A DNA stretch of 64,000 nucleotides from Rhizobium sp. Q54 (lineage in GTDB: Bacteria; Pseudomonadota; Alphaproteobacteria; Rhizobiales; Xanthobacteraceae), in the NCBI GenBank assembly GCA_945861265.1, contig CAMAUC010000007.1:25182-89181 (forward strand), read 5' to 3'. A program made the position numbers and the translations under genes. Shown here piece by piece: positions 8,649-16,811 of this stretch (the stretch's first letter is position 1; the number at the start of each line of letters is the position of its first letter). The notes under the pieces are model-generated. The model made no database searches. It saw only the letters and a list, made by a program, of their open reading frames with translations, and was not told where the DNA came from.

Positions 8649-8765
8649 GGGGGACCTCGTGGTTACCCGGGACAACGATAATTATGGCGGTCAGATAGCA
8701 CTTTCAGCCGTGAGCGGCCACCCCGAGGGGCGGACCGCGCCATGCAGTGCAGCAATGTGGCGGCG

Positions 8766-9566
8766 TCAGGAACCGGTGAACTTCGGTTTGCGCTTTTCCA
8801 TGAAGGCGGTGCGGCCCTCCCTGAAATCATTGGACGCAAAGCAGGCCTGCACCATCTCCTCGGCCTTGGCGAGATCGCGCTTGCTCTCGTCGGCGAGGAT
8901 TTGACCGACGATGAATTTGACCGAATCGACGCTGAGCGGCGCATTGCCGGCAATGGTCTCGGCATAATCCTTGACGTAGGCTTCGAACTCGCCGTCCGGC
9001 AGCACGCGGTTGACCAGACCCATCATCAACGCCTCTTGCGCGGTAAACTGCCGCGCGGTGTAGAAGATTTCCTTGGCGAAGGCCGGGCCGACAACGTCGA
9101 CAAGTTTTTTCAGGCCGGCATAGCGGTAACCGATGGAGAGCTTGGCCGCGGGCACCGCGAATTTCGAACCCTCGGTGCAGATACGCAAGTCGCAGCTCAG
9201 CGCCAGACCGACGCCGCCGCCGATGCAATAGCCGCGGATCATGGCAATGGTCGGCTTCGGAAAACTGTAGAAGGCGCCATAGGCGCGATCCACCGCCTCG
9301 TTGTAGCGGTCGGAGGTTTCCTTGTCGGAGCGCTCCTTTTCAAATTTGGAAATGTCGGCGCCCGACACGAAGGCCTTGCCGCCGGCGCCGTTGACCACCA
9401 CGACGCGGATGTTCTTGTCGTTTTTGAATTCGTCGAGAAAGCCTTCGGCGGCTTCCCACATTTCCAGCGACACAGCGTTGTGCTTTTCCGGATTGTTGAA
9501 GGTCAGGTAGCCGACCTGCCCCTCCTTGCGGGACAGCATCTTGTCGGTCTTTACGGGCGCGTTCAT
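8766..9566 (-). CDS. Enoyl-CoA hydratase/isomerase-family protein lacking both catalytic Glu residues
   Basis: This 266-residue crotonase-fold protein has intact oxyanion-hole segments: VSGADISKF (67-75) and IRGYCIGGGVGLALSCD (110-126). In true enoyl-CoA hydratase the second block contains a Glu (E144 of rat) and the next contains PEI (E164). Here these positions are Gly120 and Ala140. Water addition to a double bond is therefore unlikely by the standard mechanism; isomerase, hydrolase or other crotonase chemistry is possible. It is 28 bases downstream of the CaiB-type gene and probably co-transcribed. The start at 9566 is preceded by a GAAGGA-like site. Confidence 0.82.
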   Translation of the reverse strand: MNAPVKTDKMLSRKEGQVGYLTFNNPEKHNAVSLEMWEAAEGFLDEFKNDKNIRVVVVNGAGGKAFVSGADISKFEKERSDKETSDRYNEAVDRAYGAFYSFPKPTIAMIRGYCIGGGVGLALSCDLRICTEGSKFAVPAAKLSIGYRYAGLKKLVDVVGPAFAKEIFYTARQFTAQEALMMGLVNRVLPDGEFEAYVKDYAETIAGNAPLSVDSVKFIVGQILADESKRDLAKAEEMVQACFASNDFREGRTAFMEKRKPKFTGS

Positions 9567-9594
9567 TGCTTCATTCCTTCGCTGACTTGAGCCG

Positions 9595-10788
9595 TCAAAC
9601 TGCCTTCGCAGCATGCAGCGCTGCGATTTCATCGTCGGCAAATCCGAATTCCTTGAACACCTCATCGGTGTGCTGGCCCTGTTCCGGCGGCGTGGCGACG
9701 ATTCTGCTCGGTGTGCGCGACAGCGCGAAGGGCTGGCCGACGAAAGTCTGCGATTCGCCGTTCGGTTTCTTCGCATCCTGCGCGATTCCAAGGTGTTTCA
9801 CCTGCTCGTCGGCGAAAACCTGATCGATATTATAGATCGGTCCCGACGGCACGCCGGCCTGCTCGAACAAATCGATCCATTCGGCGCTGGTCCGGGCGAC
9901 AGTCTTGGCTTCAAGCGCCGCATTGATGGCGTCGCGGTTCTTCGAGCGCAGCGCGCCGGTCTTGTAGTCGGGATGGTCGATCAGTTCGGGTAGTCCGATC
10001 GATTTGCACAGCCGCTCCCACATCACCTGGCCGGTCGAGGCGATGTTGATGTGGCCGTCTTTGGTCTTGAACACGCCGGTCGGGATCGAGGTCGGATGAT
10101 TGTTGCCAGCCTGCTTGGCGACCTCGCCCATTTGCAGCCAGCGCGCCGCCTGGAAGTCGAGCATGAAGATCTGCGCCTGCAACAATGAGGTATTGACCCA
10201 CTGGCCCTCGCCGGAAACTTCGCGCTCCAAAAGCGCGGTCTGGATGCCGAGCGCGGCGAACAGGCCGGCGCACAGATCGGCGACCGGAATACCGACGCGC
10301 ATCGGCCCGCGGCCCGGCTCGCCGGTGATCGACATCAGCCCGCCCATGCCTTGTGCGATCTGATCGAAGCCCGGACGGCCGGCATAAGGCCCGTCCTGTC
10401 CGAAGCCGGAAATGCTGGCGAGGACGATGCGCTTGTTGACCTTCTTGAGGTCCTCATAGGCGATGCCGAGACGGTCCTTCACGTCGGGACGGAAGTTCTC
10501 GACGACGACGTCGGCCTTCGCGACCAGCCGCTTGAACGCCGCGAGGCCCTGCGGCGACTTCAGATCGAGCGTAATGCTGCGCTTGTTGCGGTGCAGGTTC
10601 TGGAAGTCGGCATTGTTGCGCGGCCCGCCCGGCCCCTCGCCTTTTTCCAGATGCGCCGGCGTCTCGATCTTGATGACGTTGGCGCCCCAATCGGCAAGCT
10701 GGCGCACGCAGGTCGGCCCGGAGCGAACGCGGGTCAGGTCGAGGACAGTGAAGCGGGAAAGGGCCTGGGAGGCCCGGGGAAACGTCAT
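9595..10788 (-). CDS. CaiB/BaiF (class III) CoA-transferase
   Basis: This 397-residue protein has the interlocked-ring class III CoA-transferase fold, with family blocks LADWGANVIKIETP (31-44), NLHRNKRSITLDLK (64-77) and ENFRPDV (97-103). The catalytic Asp is Asp171 in GIPVADLCAG. Such enzymes move CoA between carboxylic acids such as formate/oxalate, carnitine or dicarboxylates. With the downstream crotonase-like and semialdehyde-dehydrogenase-like genes it probably forms an acid-catabolism operon. The actual acid is not evident. Confidence 0.85.
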   Translation of the reverse strand: MTFPRASQALSRFTVLDLTRVRSGPTCVRQLADWGANVIKIETPAHLEKGEGPGGPRNNADFQNLHRNKRSITLDLKSPQGLAAFKRLVAKADVVVENFRPDVKDRLGIAYEDLKKVNKRIVLASISGFGQDGPYAGRPGFDQIAQGMGGLMSITGEPGRGPMRVGIPVADLCAGLFAALGIQTALLEREVSGEGQWVNTSLLQAQIFMLDFQAARWLQMGEVAKQAGNNHPTSIPTGVFKTKDGHINIASTGQVMWERLCKSIGLPELIDHPDYKTGALRSKNRDAINAALEAKTVARTSAEWIDLFEQAGVPSGPIYNIDQVFADEQVKHLGIAQDAKKPNGESQTFVGQPFALSRTPSRIVATPPEQGQHTDEVFKEFGFADDEIAALHAAKAV

Positions 10789-11176
10789 AATGGCAGCTCC
10801 GGCTCTCGATTAATTCGGTGCGGGGGCAGACATTCCCCGATTGGCCGAGGCTTGTCCATCAGGGGGAAAGAGCGGTCTCCGAGTGCCTCGCGGGGTATTT
10901 AGGGGATCAAGAGCCGACTTTATTCATTAAACCGCGCAATAAAAGCAGCCCCTGCCTTGAAAAGACCACTGACCCCTGTCATATCAGCCTTGCGAATGAA
11001 CGACCCGAGTCTTCGGGTTTGCGGGCTGCGTGCACGAACTTCTAAATACGAATTTCGCCCCGCCCATTCGATTTCCTGAATAAGCGACAGCCCTGGCAAC
11101 GCGGGATGTCAAAAAACCGCGCGATACCGCCGGTCGCATCAGCGATTCGGCCGTCTTGCCATATAGAAAGTTACCT
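10789..11176. other. Divergent intergenic region between the CaiB-type gene and the DEAD-box helicase
   Basis: About 390 bases without a gene. A small hairpin ACCCGA-GTCT-TCGGGT (11003-11018) is visible about 170 bases before the helicase start. It may be part of a long 5' leader such as cold-regulated RNA helicase genes often have. I could not identify convincing promoter hexamers. A short run of A (11111-11116) is the only other distinct element. Confidence 0.4.
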
Positions 11177-12580
11177 TTGACCTCATTTAACGACTTCGGC
11201 CTCGCAGAGCCGATCCTTCGCGCCCTTGTCGAAGAGAATTACACCACCCCCACTCCGATTCAGGCCCAGACCGTTCCGATCGTCCTCACCGGACGCGACG
11301 TTATCGGCATCGCGCAAACTGGCACCGGCAAGACCGCGGCCTTCGCCCTGCCGATCCTGAACCACCTCTACACCAAGCGCATGCGCCCGGAACGCAAGTC
11401 CTGCCGCGTGCTGGTTCTGTCGCCGACGCGCGAACTGTCCGGACAGATCGCCGATTCATTCCGCGCCTATGGCCGGCACATGAAGCCGCTGGCGATCGAA
11501 CTCGCCATCGGCGGCGTGCCGATCAACCGGCAGATCCGCGGCCTCGCGCACGGCGTCGAAGTTCTCGTCGCCACGCCCGGCCGTCTGCTCGATCTCGTGC
11601 ATCAGCGCGCGATCACGCTCAATCAGGTCGAAATCCTCGTCCTCGACGAAGCCGACCGCATGCTCGACATGGGCTTCATCAACGACATCCGGAAGGTTGT
11701 CGCGATGCTGCGCAAGGAGCGCCAGACCTTGTTCTTCTCGGCGACCATGCCGGGCGAGATCACCAAGCTGGCCGATTCGATGCTGACCAATCCTGAGCGC
11801 GTCGCCGTGACGCCGCAGGCCTCGACCGTCGACCGCATCGCCCAGCGCGTCATCCTGACCGAGAAATCGGCCAAGAACGATCTGCTGGTCGAGACGCTCA
11901 AGACCGAGACCACCGACCGCGTGCTGGTGTTCACTCGCACCAAGCATGGCGCCGACAAGGTCGTCCGCCATTTGCAGAAGTCCGGCTTCGGCGCCGAGGC
12001 GATCCACGGCAACAAGTCGCAGAACCAGCGCGAGCGCGTGCTCGCCGACTTCCGTAACGGCAAACTGCGTATCCTGGTCGCCACCGACATCGCTGCCCGC
12101 GGCATCGACGTCGACGGCGTCAGCCACGTGGTCAATTACGACCTGCCGAACATTCCGGAATCCTATGTCCACCGCATCGGCCGCACCGCGCGCGCCGGCG
12201 CCGACGGCATCGCGATTTCGTTCTGCGATCACGAGGAAGCAGCGTTCCTGCGCGATATCCAGCGCATGATCCGCATCACCATCCCATCGATCGACAAGCG
12301 GACCGGCGTCCGTCCGGCGCAGCGCCCGGCCGATCATCACCAGGCCTCGAACCGTCCGAACCGGGGCCGCTTTGCCGGCAATGGCGGCGGCAACGGTAGC
12401 AACGGCGGCAATCGCAACGGCGGCGGCGGCAACCGTAATGGCGGCAACCAGGGCCGCCCGAGCCGGGGCAGCCAGGGTAATAACCCGGCGATTCCGCGCG
12501 CGGAAGCCTCGCCGGGCGAGCCAAACAGCATTGGAACTGTTAGCTTTCTGCAGCGTGGCGGCAATCGGACGCCGCGCTAG
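11177..12580 (+). CDS. DEAD-box ATP-dependent RNA helicase (RhlE-like)
   Basis: This roughly 467-residue protein has all core motifs in order: Q motif (TPTPIQAQ), AQTGTGKT, PTRELSGQI, DEADRMLD, SAT, and HRIGRTARAG. After the helicase core, a 90-residue tail is rich in Asn, Gly and Arg, typical of RhlE-type RNA-annealing tails. I prefer the TTG at 11177 because AGAAAG (11165-11170) is spaced six bases upstream; a TTG at 11156 would add seven residues without a ribosome site. The IF-1-like gene follows, so both may serve RNA remodelling and translation start. Confidence 0.88.
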   Translation: MTSFNDFGLAEPILRALVEENYTTPTPIQAQTVPIVLTGRDVIGIAQTGTGKTAAFALPILNHLYTKRMRPERKSCRVLVLSPTRELSGQIADSFRAYGRHMKPLAIELAIGGVPINRQIRGLAHGVEVLVATPGRLLDLVHQRAITLNQVEILVLDEADRMLDMGFINDIRKVVAMLRKERQTLFFSATMPGEITKLADSMLTNPERVAVTPQASTVDRIAQRVILTEKSAKNDLLVETLKTETTDRVLVFTRTKHGADKVVRHLQKSGFGAEAIHGNKSQNQRERVLADFRNGKLRILVATDIAARGIDVDGVSHVVNYDLPNIPESYVHRIGRTARAGADGIAISFCDHEEAAFLRDIQRMIRITIPSIDKRTGVRPAQRPADHHQASNRPNRGRFAGNGGGNGSNGGNRNGGGGNRNGGNQGRPSRGSQGNNPAIPRAEASPGEPNSIGTVSFLQRGGNRTPR

Positions 12581-12590
12581 CGAATTCCGG

Positions 12591-12650
12591 AAAAAAGCCC
12601 GCCCTTTTGCCCTGGCTTTGGGCCTTGGCACTGGGGCGGGAGCATTTTTT
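12591..12650 (+). terminator. Branched terminator after the DEAD-box helicase gene
   Basis: CCCGCCC (12598-12604) pairs with GGGCGGG (12634-12640). A smaller GCCC/GGGC stem can form inside. A run of six T (12645-12650) follows and an A-run precedes. The large loop lowers confidence. The IF-1-like gene would then need its own promoter or read-through. Confidence 0.5.
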
Positions 12651-12697
12651 CGGATATAGAGCGGGCCGAACGGATAGCTGACCGGGAGAGAAATTGG

Positions 12698-12970
12698 ATG
12701 GCGAAGGAAGAATTGCTGGAATTCGACGGGACGGTGACCGAAGTGTTGCCGGACGGCAATTTCCGGGTGAAGCTCGATAACGAGCACGAAGTGCTGGCCT
12801 ACACCGCCGGCAAGATGCGTAAATTCCGCATCCGCACCGGCGTCGGTGACCGCGTGATCGTTGAAATGTCGCCTTACGATTTGCAGCGCGGCCGCATCAG
12901 CTTCCGCCACAAGGGCGACGCTCCCTCGCCCTCGCCGCAGAGCCGGCGGCCGAATTTCCGGCGGCGGTAG
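12698..12970 (+). CDS. infA: Translation initiation factor IF-1 family protein with C-terminal extension
   Basis: The first 72 residues are a standard S1/OB-fold IF-1: MAKEELLEF, an [12 protein letters not shown] block and [18 protein letters not shown]-1 binds the ribosomal A site with IF-2 and IF-3. The protein runs to 90 residues, with an added Ser/Pro/Arg-rich tail ([15 protein letters not shown]). Alphaproteobacteria often carry a second, diverged IF-1, and this may be that paralogue. A good ribosome site GGGAGAGAA precedes the ATG. Its partner upstream is an RNA helicase. Confidence 0.9.
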   Translation: MAKEELLEFDGTVTEVLPDGNFRVKLDNEHEVLAYTAGKMRKFRIRTGVGDRVIVEMSPYDLQRGRISFRHKGDAPSPSPQSRRPNFRRR

Positions 12971-12990
12971 CGACCAAAGAATTCAGAAGA

Positions 12991-13020
12991 AAAATGCCGG
13001 CCGTCGCGCCGGCATTTTTT
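12991..13020. terminator. Bidirectional terminator between infA and a transglutaminase gene
   Basis: AAAATGCCGGC (12991-13001) pairs with GCCGGCATTTT (13008-13018), with T-tracts on both strands. It serves the convergent genes on each side. The T-run overlaps the stop codon of the minus-strand gene. Confidence 0.85.
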
Positions 13021-13849
13021 ATGCGTACGCCCGTGCCGCCCGATCCACGACCTCGTCGGTGATGACCCTGAATCCGGAGAGTGTGCAGGGACCGAACGAG
13101 GTGACGATGGCGACGTCGGTGGCGTCGCGCCCGCGCGCCATCAGGATGCGGCCGATGCGCGGGACATTGTGGCGAGCATCGAAGGTGTACCAGCGGCCGC
13201 CGAGAAAGACCTCGAACCAGGCGCTGAAATCCATCGGCGCCGGATCGCGCGGCACGCCGATATCGCCGAGATAGCCGGTGCAGTAGCGCGCCGGAATATT
13301 CATGCAGCGGCACAGCGCGATGGCAAGATGCGCGAAGTCGCGGCAGACACCGCGCCGTTCTTCATTGGCGTCCCATGCCGTCTTCATTGGATTGGCGTGC
13401 TGATAGCCGAAAGCGATGCGCTCGTGCGTGTAGTCGACAATGGCCTGAACCAGCGGCCAGCCTTTTTGCACGCCGCCGAACAGCGACCAGGCCGTGTTCG
13501 ACAATTTATCGGTTTCGCAATAGCGGCTGCCGAGCAGGTAGACCAGCACATCGACCGGCAGATCCTGCAACGCATGCTGTTCGGCATGCGGCGCGACAAT
13601 GTCGTGCTCGCCCGAATCCCAGACGGTGAAATCGGCGGAGAACGTCGTGCGGCCGGCTGGCGCGGTGATGACGTGGCAGAAGTTTCCGAACGTGTCGTGA
13701 TAGGTGTTGACCGGAATGGTCGGGTCCATCGCGATACGATCCTGGGTCACCAGGTCGCCGACACGCGACGAATGCACACTCAGTTGCAGGATCATCGGCG
13801 TCGGTTGCGGACACTCGTAGGAAATTTCATAGCCGGCGCGGATATGCAT
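13019..13849 (-). CDS. Transglutaminase-like protein (variant active site, paralogue 1)
   Basis: This 276-residue protein has the bacterial transglutaminase/protease fold. The nucleophile Cys169 lies in RRGVCRDFAHLA and Asp224 in YTFDARHN. The usual catalytic His of the HAW motif is replaced: the block reads DFSAWFEVF, with Ser209 at the His position. No signal peptide is visible, so it is probably cytoplasmic. The next gene upstream on the same strand (14006-14830) aligns residue for residue, indicating tandem duplication. Family members hydrolyse or transamidate peptide bonds. Whether this variant is catalytic is uncertain. Confidence 0.82.
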   Translation of the reverse strand: MHIRAGYEISYECPQPTPMILQLSVHSSRVGDLVTQDRIAMDPTIPVNTYHDTFGNFCHVITAPAGRTTFSADFTVWDSGEHDIVAPHAEQHALQDLPVDVLVYLLGSRYCETDKLSNTAWSLFGGVQKGWPLVQAIVDYTHERIAFGYQHANPMKTAWDANEERRGVCRDFAHLAIALCRCMNIPARYCTGYLGDIGVPRDPAPMDFSAWFEVFLGGRWYTFDARHNVPRIGRILMARGRDATDVAIVTSFGPCTLSGFRVITDEVVDRAARAYA

Positions 13850-14005
13850 CGAAACTCTTGCCCCACGTTCTGGAGGTTACCGAAGGCTGGATAAGAGTCT
13901 TTCGGCGACAAAGTTCCGGCAAATTATTGTACGCATGGCAAGGCCGCTTGCGAAGCCGCCAAGTATGTCAATTGCTGCATTATTAAACGGCAGATGCCCT
14001 TAAAA

Positions 14006-14830
14006 TCAGGCAGCGTCCGGCGGTGCATCGGCGTCGTCGGTGATGACCTTGAAACCGGTCATGGTGTTGGGACCGAACGAGGTGACGATAGCGACGTCGG
14101 TGGCGTCGCGTCCCCGCGCCATCAGGATGCGGCCAAGCCGCGGCACGTTATTGCGCGGGTCGAAGATGTGCCAGGCGTCGCCGAGATAGACTTCCATCCA
14201 GGCGGCGAAATCGCCGGCCGCCCAGGGCTTCGGCGTGCCCATGTCGCCGAGATAGCCGGTGCAATAGCGCGCCGGAATATTCAGGCAACGGCACAACGTG
14301 ATGGCCAGATGGGCGAAGTCGCGGCAAACGCCCTTGCGCTTCTTGTGGACCTCATAGGCGCTCATCGTTGCATCGGCGTCGTTGTAGCCGAAGGTGATGT
14401 GATTGTGCGCGTAGTCGCAGATCGCCTGCACCAGGCTCCAGCCGGCCGGCAAATGTCCGAACTGCGCCCAGGCGAATTCCGACAGGCGGTCTGTTTCGCA
14501 ATAGCGGCTGCCGAGCAGATAGATCAGCACATCCGGCGGGAGATCCTGCAAAGCGTGCTGCCGCGCGTGCGGCACCACCGGATCGACCTTGCCACTGTCC
14601 TGAATCAGGAAATCGGTGGTGATGCTCAATTGGCCTTTCGGCGCGGTGATGACGTGACAGAAATTGCCAAAGCCGTCGTGATAGGTGCGCGCCGGAATCG
14701 GCGGCGAAAACTTGATCTGGTCCCAGCTCAGGAGATCCGGCGTGCGCGACGGGTGCACGCTCAATTCCAGGATCATCGGGGTTGGTTGCGGGCAGTCATA
14801 GGTGATCTCGAAGCCCGCGCGGATTTTCAT
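14006..14830 (-). CDS. Transglutaminase-like protein (variant active site, paralogue 2)
   Basis: This 274-residue protein is colinear with its downstream neighbour, sharing the N-terminal pattern YxCPQPTPMIL and the central HALQDLP-x-DVL block. Cys169 is in RKGVCRDFAHLA and Asp224 in HIFDPRNN. The His position of the HAW motif is Ala209 (DFAAWMEVY). Both copies thus depart from the classical triad in the same way, so the substitution looks like a subfamily trait and not decay. A 156-base gap separates the pair, so each may have its own promoter. Confidence 0.82.
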   Translation of the reverse strand: MKIRAGFEITYDCPQPTPMILELSVHPSRTPDLLSWDQIKFSPPIPARTYHDGFGNFCHVITAPKGQLSITTDFLIQDSGKVDPVVPHARQHALQDLPPDVLIYLLGSRYCETDRLSEFAWAQFGHLPAGWSLVQAICDYAHNHITFGYNDADATMSAYEVHKKRKGVCRDFAHLAITLCRCLNIPARYCTGYLGDMGTPKPWAAGDFAAWMEVYLGDAWHIFDPRNNVPRLGRILMARGRDATDVAIVTSFGPNTMTGFKVITDDADAPPDAA

Positions 14831-14939
14831 ACAAACTCCATTACCCGCGCTAGCGATAAGCCAGCCGGGTGCATGTTAAGGGAACTTAAGGGTATAAAGT
14901 TCCATCGTAGCGGAGAATTCTGAAAATTGCGCGGTATTC

Positions 14940-15806
14940 TTATGCGCTTGCCGCGGCCACGCGAACCGCGACCTTCATGGCAATCTGGTCGGCCGAACGG
15001 CCAAACCAGCTGCCCGACAAGGGGATCGCGTGACGCGGGTCGTTGACCACAGCGACGCGGACCAGATTCTGGTTGCCGACCGTGCCGCTCGCCGGATCGA
15101 AGTCGACCCAGCCCGGACCGGGTACATAGACCTGCGCCCAAGCGTGCGTGTTGCCGCCATCGAGCACGGCCTCTTCGCCGTCGTCGTCACTCGGCAAATA
15201 GAGATAGCCGGAGACAAACCGCGCCGCGAAACCGAGATGGCTCAAGGCCGCGATCATCAGCAGCGCGTGATCGCGGCAAGAACCGCTGGCGACCTTCAAG
15301 GTGTACTCGGGCGTCTGGATGCCCTTCTGGTGGCGCGCGGCGTGTTTGAATTTGGTCTTGATGGTCTGTGTCATGCCGACCAAAAGCCCGTAGGTATCGG
15401 TGGTGCCGTCGGCGCGCAGGAAACCTTCGGCCCAGCTCTGCACACGCGGATGCGCCGGCGCGGGCGGCGCGACCGGTGGATGGTCGGTATCGCACGCAAA
15501 GGGAAAGACGCGGGCATGATCGGCGATGTCGGCGGCGGCGAAATTCATCGCCGCATGATCGAGGCGGATGGTGCTTTCGAAGCGCAGCTCGGCGGCGCGA
15601 TTGTCGAACTCGGCGGTGGCGACGTGATTGCCGAGATCGTCGCGGGTCCAGGACAGCCTGCAAGGAGTCGGCGCGATGGCCAGCTCGGTATCGAGAACGA
15701 TCTGGTCGCCGTCGTCGCGGGGCCGCAGCATCATGCGATGTTCGCCAAAGGCGACCGGCTGACGGTAGTGGTAGGTGGTGACGTGCTTAATGACGAAAAT
15801 CGGCAT
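14940..15806 (-). CDS. Transglutaminase-family protein with intact Cys-His-Asp triad
   Basis: The N-terminus (residues 1-90) is the beta-rich bacterial transglutaminase N-terminal region (VIKHVTTYHYRQPV, HRMMLRPR). A transglutaminase core follows, with Cys177 in SGSCRDHALL, His221 in NTHAWAQVY and Asp236 in WVDFDPASG. Length is 288 residues from the ATG at 15806; another ATG at 15848 would add 14 residues. It lies upstream of the two His-less paralogues on the same strand, 109 bases away. The likely activity is peptide cleavage or transamidation; the substrate is unknown. Confidence 0.83.
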   Translation of the reverse strand: MPIFVIKHVTTYHYRQPVAFGEHRMMLRPRDDGDQIVLDTELAIAPTPCRLSWTRDDLGNHVATAEFDNRAAELRFESTIRLDHAAMNFAAADIADHARVFPFACDTDHPPVAPPAPAHPRVQSWAEGFLRADGTTDTYGLLVGMTQTIKTKFKHAARHQKGIQTPEYTLKVASGSCRDHALLMIAALSHLGFAARFVSGYLYLPSDDDGEEAVLDGGNTHAWAQVYVPGPGWVDFDPASGTVGNQNLVRVAVVNDPRHAIPLSGSWFGRSADQIAMKVAVRVAAASA

Positions 15807-15906
15807 TGCGGTCCCAAATCGAGGTATTGTTATAGAAGCATATTCCATTCCACTGAAAGCTCGGCGTGCGCCGCTTCCGGACATTTGAACAGCAAAGAAT
15901 TAACCA

Positions 15907-16734
15907 ATGGGTACGATTGAGCATAATCTACATCGCAACCCGGCCGGGCGGCTTCTGGCCGCCGACGAGCCAAAGCCGGTCACGGTCCACAATGCCGGCG
16001 GACGATCGCCGTTGCTGATTGTCGCCGACCACGCCGGCAACCGAATTCCGCGCGCGCTCGGCACGCTCGGCGTGTCGGACAGCGAACGCGCCCGCCACAT
16101 CGGTTGGGACATCGGCATCGCGCCTGTCTGCCGCCTCTTGGCCGATGCGCTCGACGCCTGCCTGATCCAGCAGAACTATTCGCGACTGGTGATCGACTGC
16201 AACCGGCCCCCGGGCTCGGAAACGTCAATGCCGGTCATCAGCGAACTGACGCCGATCCCCGGCAATATCGGCTTGAGCGAAGCGGACAAAGCCGCGCGCA
16301 TCAGCGAAGTTTTCCAGCCCTACCATGATGCGATCGCCATCGAGTTGGACCGCCGCAAGCTAAGCGGCCTACCGGTGGCGCTGATTGCGATGCACAGCTT
16401 CACGCCCCTCTACAAAGGTGTGGCGCGGCCTTGGCATGCCGGCGTGCTGTACAATCGCGATGCGCGTTTCGCGCAACGGCTGCGGCTGCTGCTGGAGCAG
16501 GAGACGCATCTCGTGGTCGGCGACAACGAGCCGTACAGCGTCGATGACTTCACCGACCACACCATCCCGGTGCATGGCGAGCGGCGTGCGCTGCACCATA
16601 TCGCCATCGAAATCCGCCAGGATCTCATCGGCGCGGAAGCCGGCCAGATCGAATGGGCCGAACGCCTGGCCCGGCTGCTGCCTGTCGCCTATCGGGAAAG
16701 CCTGGCTGCCGAGAATGCCGCACCCGGCCGCTGA
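15907..16734 (+). CDS. N-formylglutamate amidohydrolase-family protein
   Basis: This 275-residue protein matches the FGase family, which includes HutG of histidine degradation. Landmarks are VADHAGNRIPRAL (39-51), the conserved CNRPP block, an MHSFTP stretch and VHGERR near the C-terminus. No other hut gene is in the window. It is divergent from the intact transglutaminase gene, 100 bases away. Many stand-alone members are of unknown substrate, so hydrolysis of N-formyl-Glu is only the default guess. Confidence 0.8.
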   Translation: MGTIEHNLHRNPAGRLLAADEPKPVTVHNAGGRSPLLIVADHAGNRIPRALGTLGVSDSERARHIGWDIGIAPVCRLLADALDACLIQQNYSRLVIDCNRPPGSETSMPVISELTPIPGNIGLSEADKAARISEVFQPYHDAIAIELDRRKLSGLPVALIAMHSFTPLYKGVARPWHAGVLYNRDARFAQRLRLLLEQETHLVVGDNEPYSVDDFTDHTIPVHGERRALHHIAIEIRQDLIGAEAGQIEWAERLARLLPVAYRESLAAENAAPGR

Positions 16735-16811
16735 TCGGCCGCCCCACAAAGCCCACATTGCCACCGGCTAGATTGGCGCTAGCATTGAGCGCCGAACAAT
16801 CCGGGTGGGCC

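Noticed and set aside
7584..8681. 365-residue plus-strand frame opposite the aldehyde dehydrogenase
   Set aside because: The composition is of a complement frame, and the dehydrogenase has an intact active site.
11456..12910. 484-residue minus-strand frame opposite the DEAD-box helicase and infA
   Set aside because: It covers two well-supported genes and has no recognisable domain.
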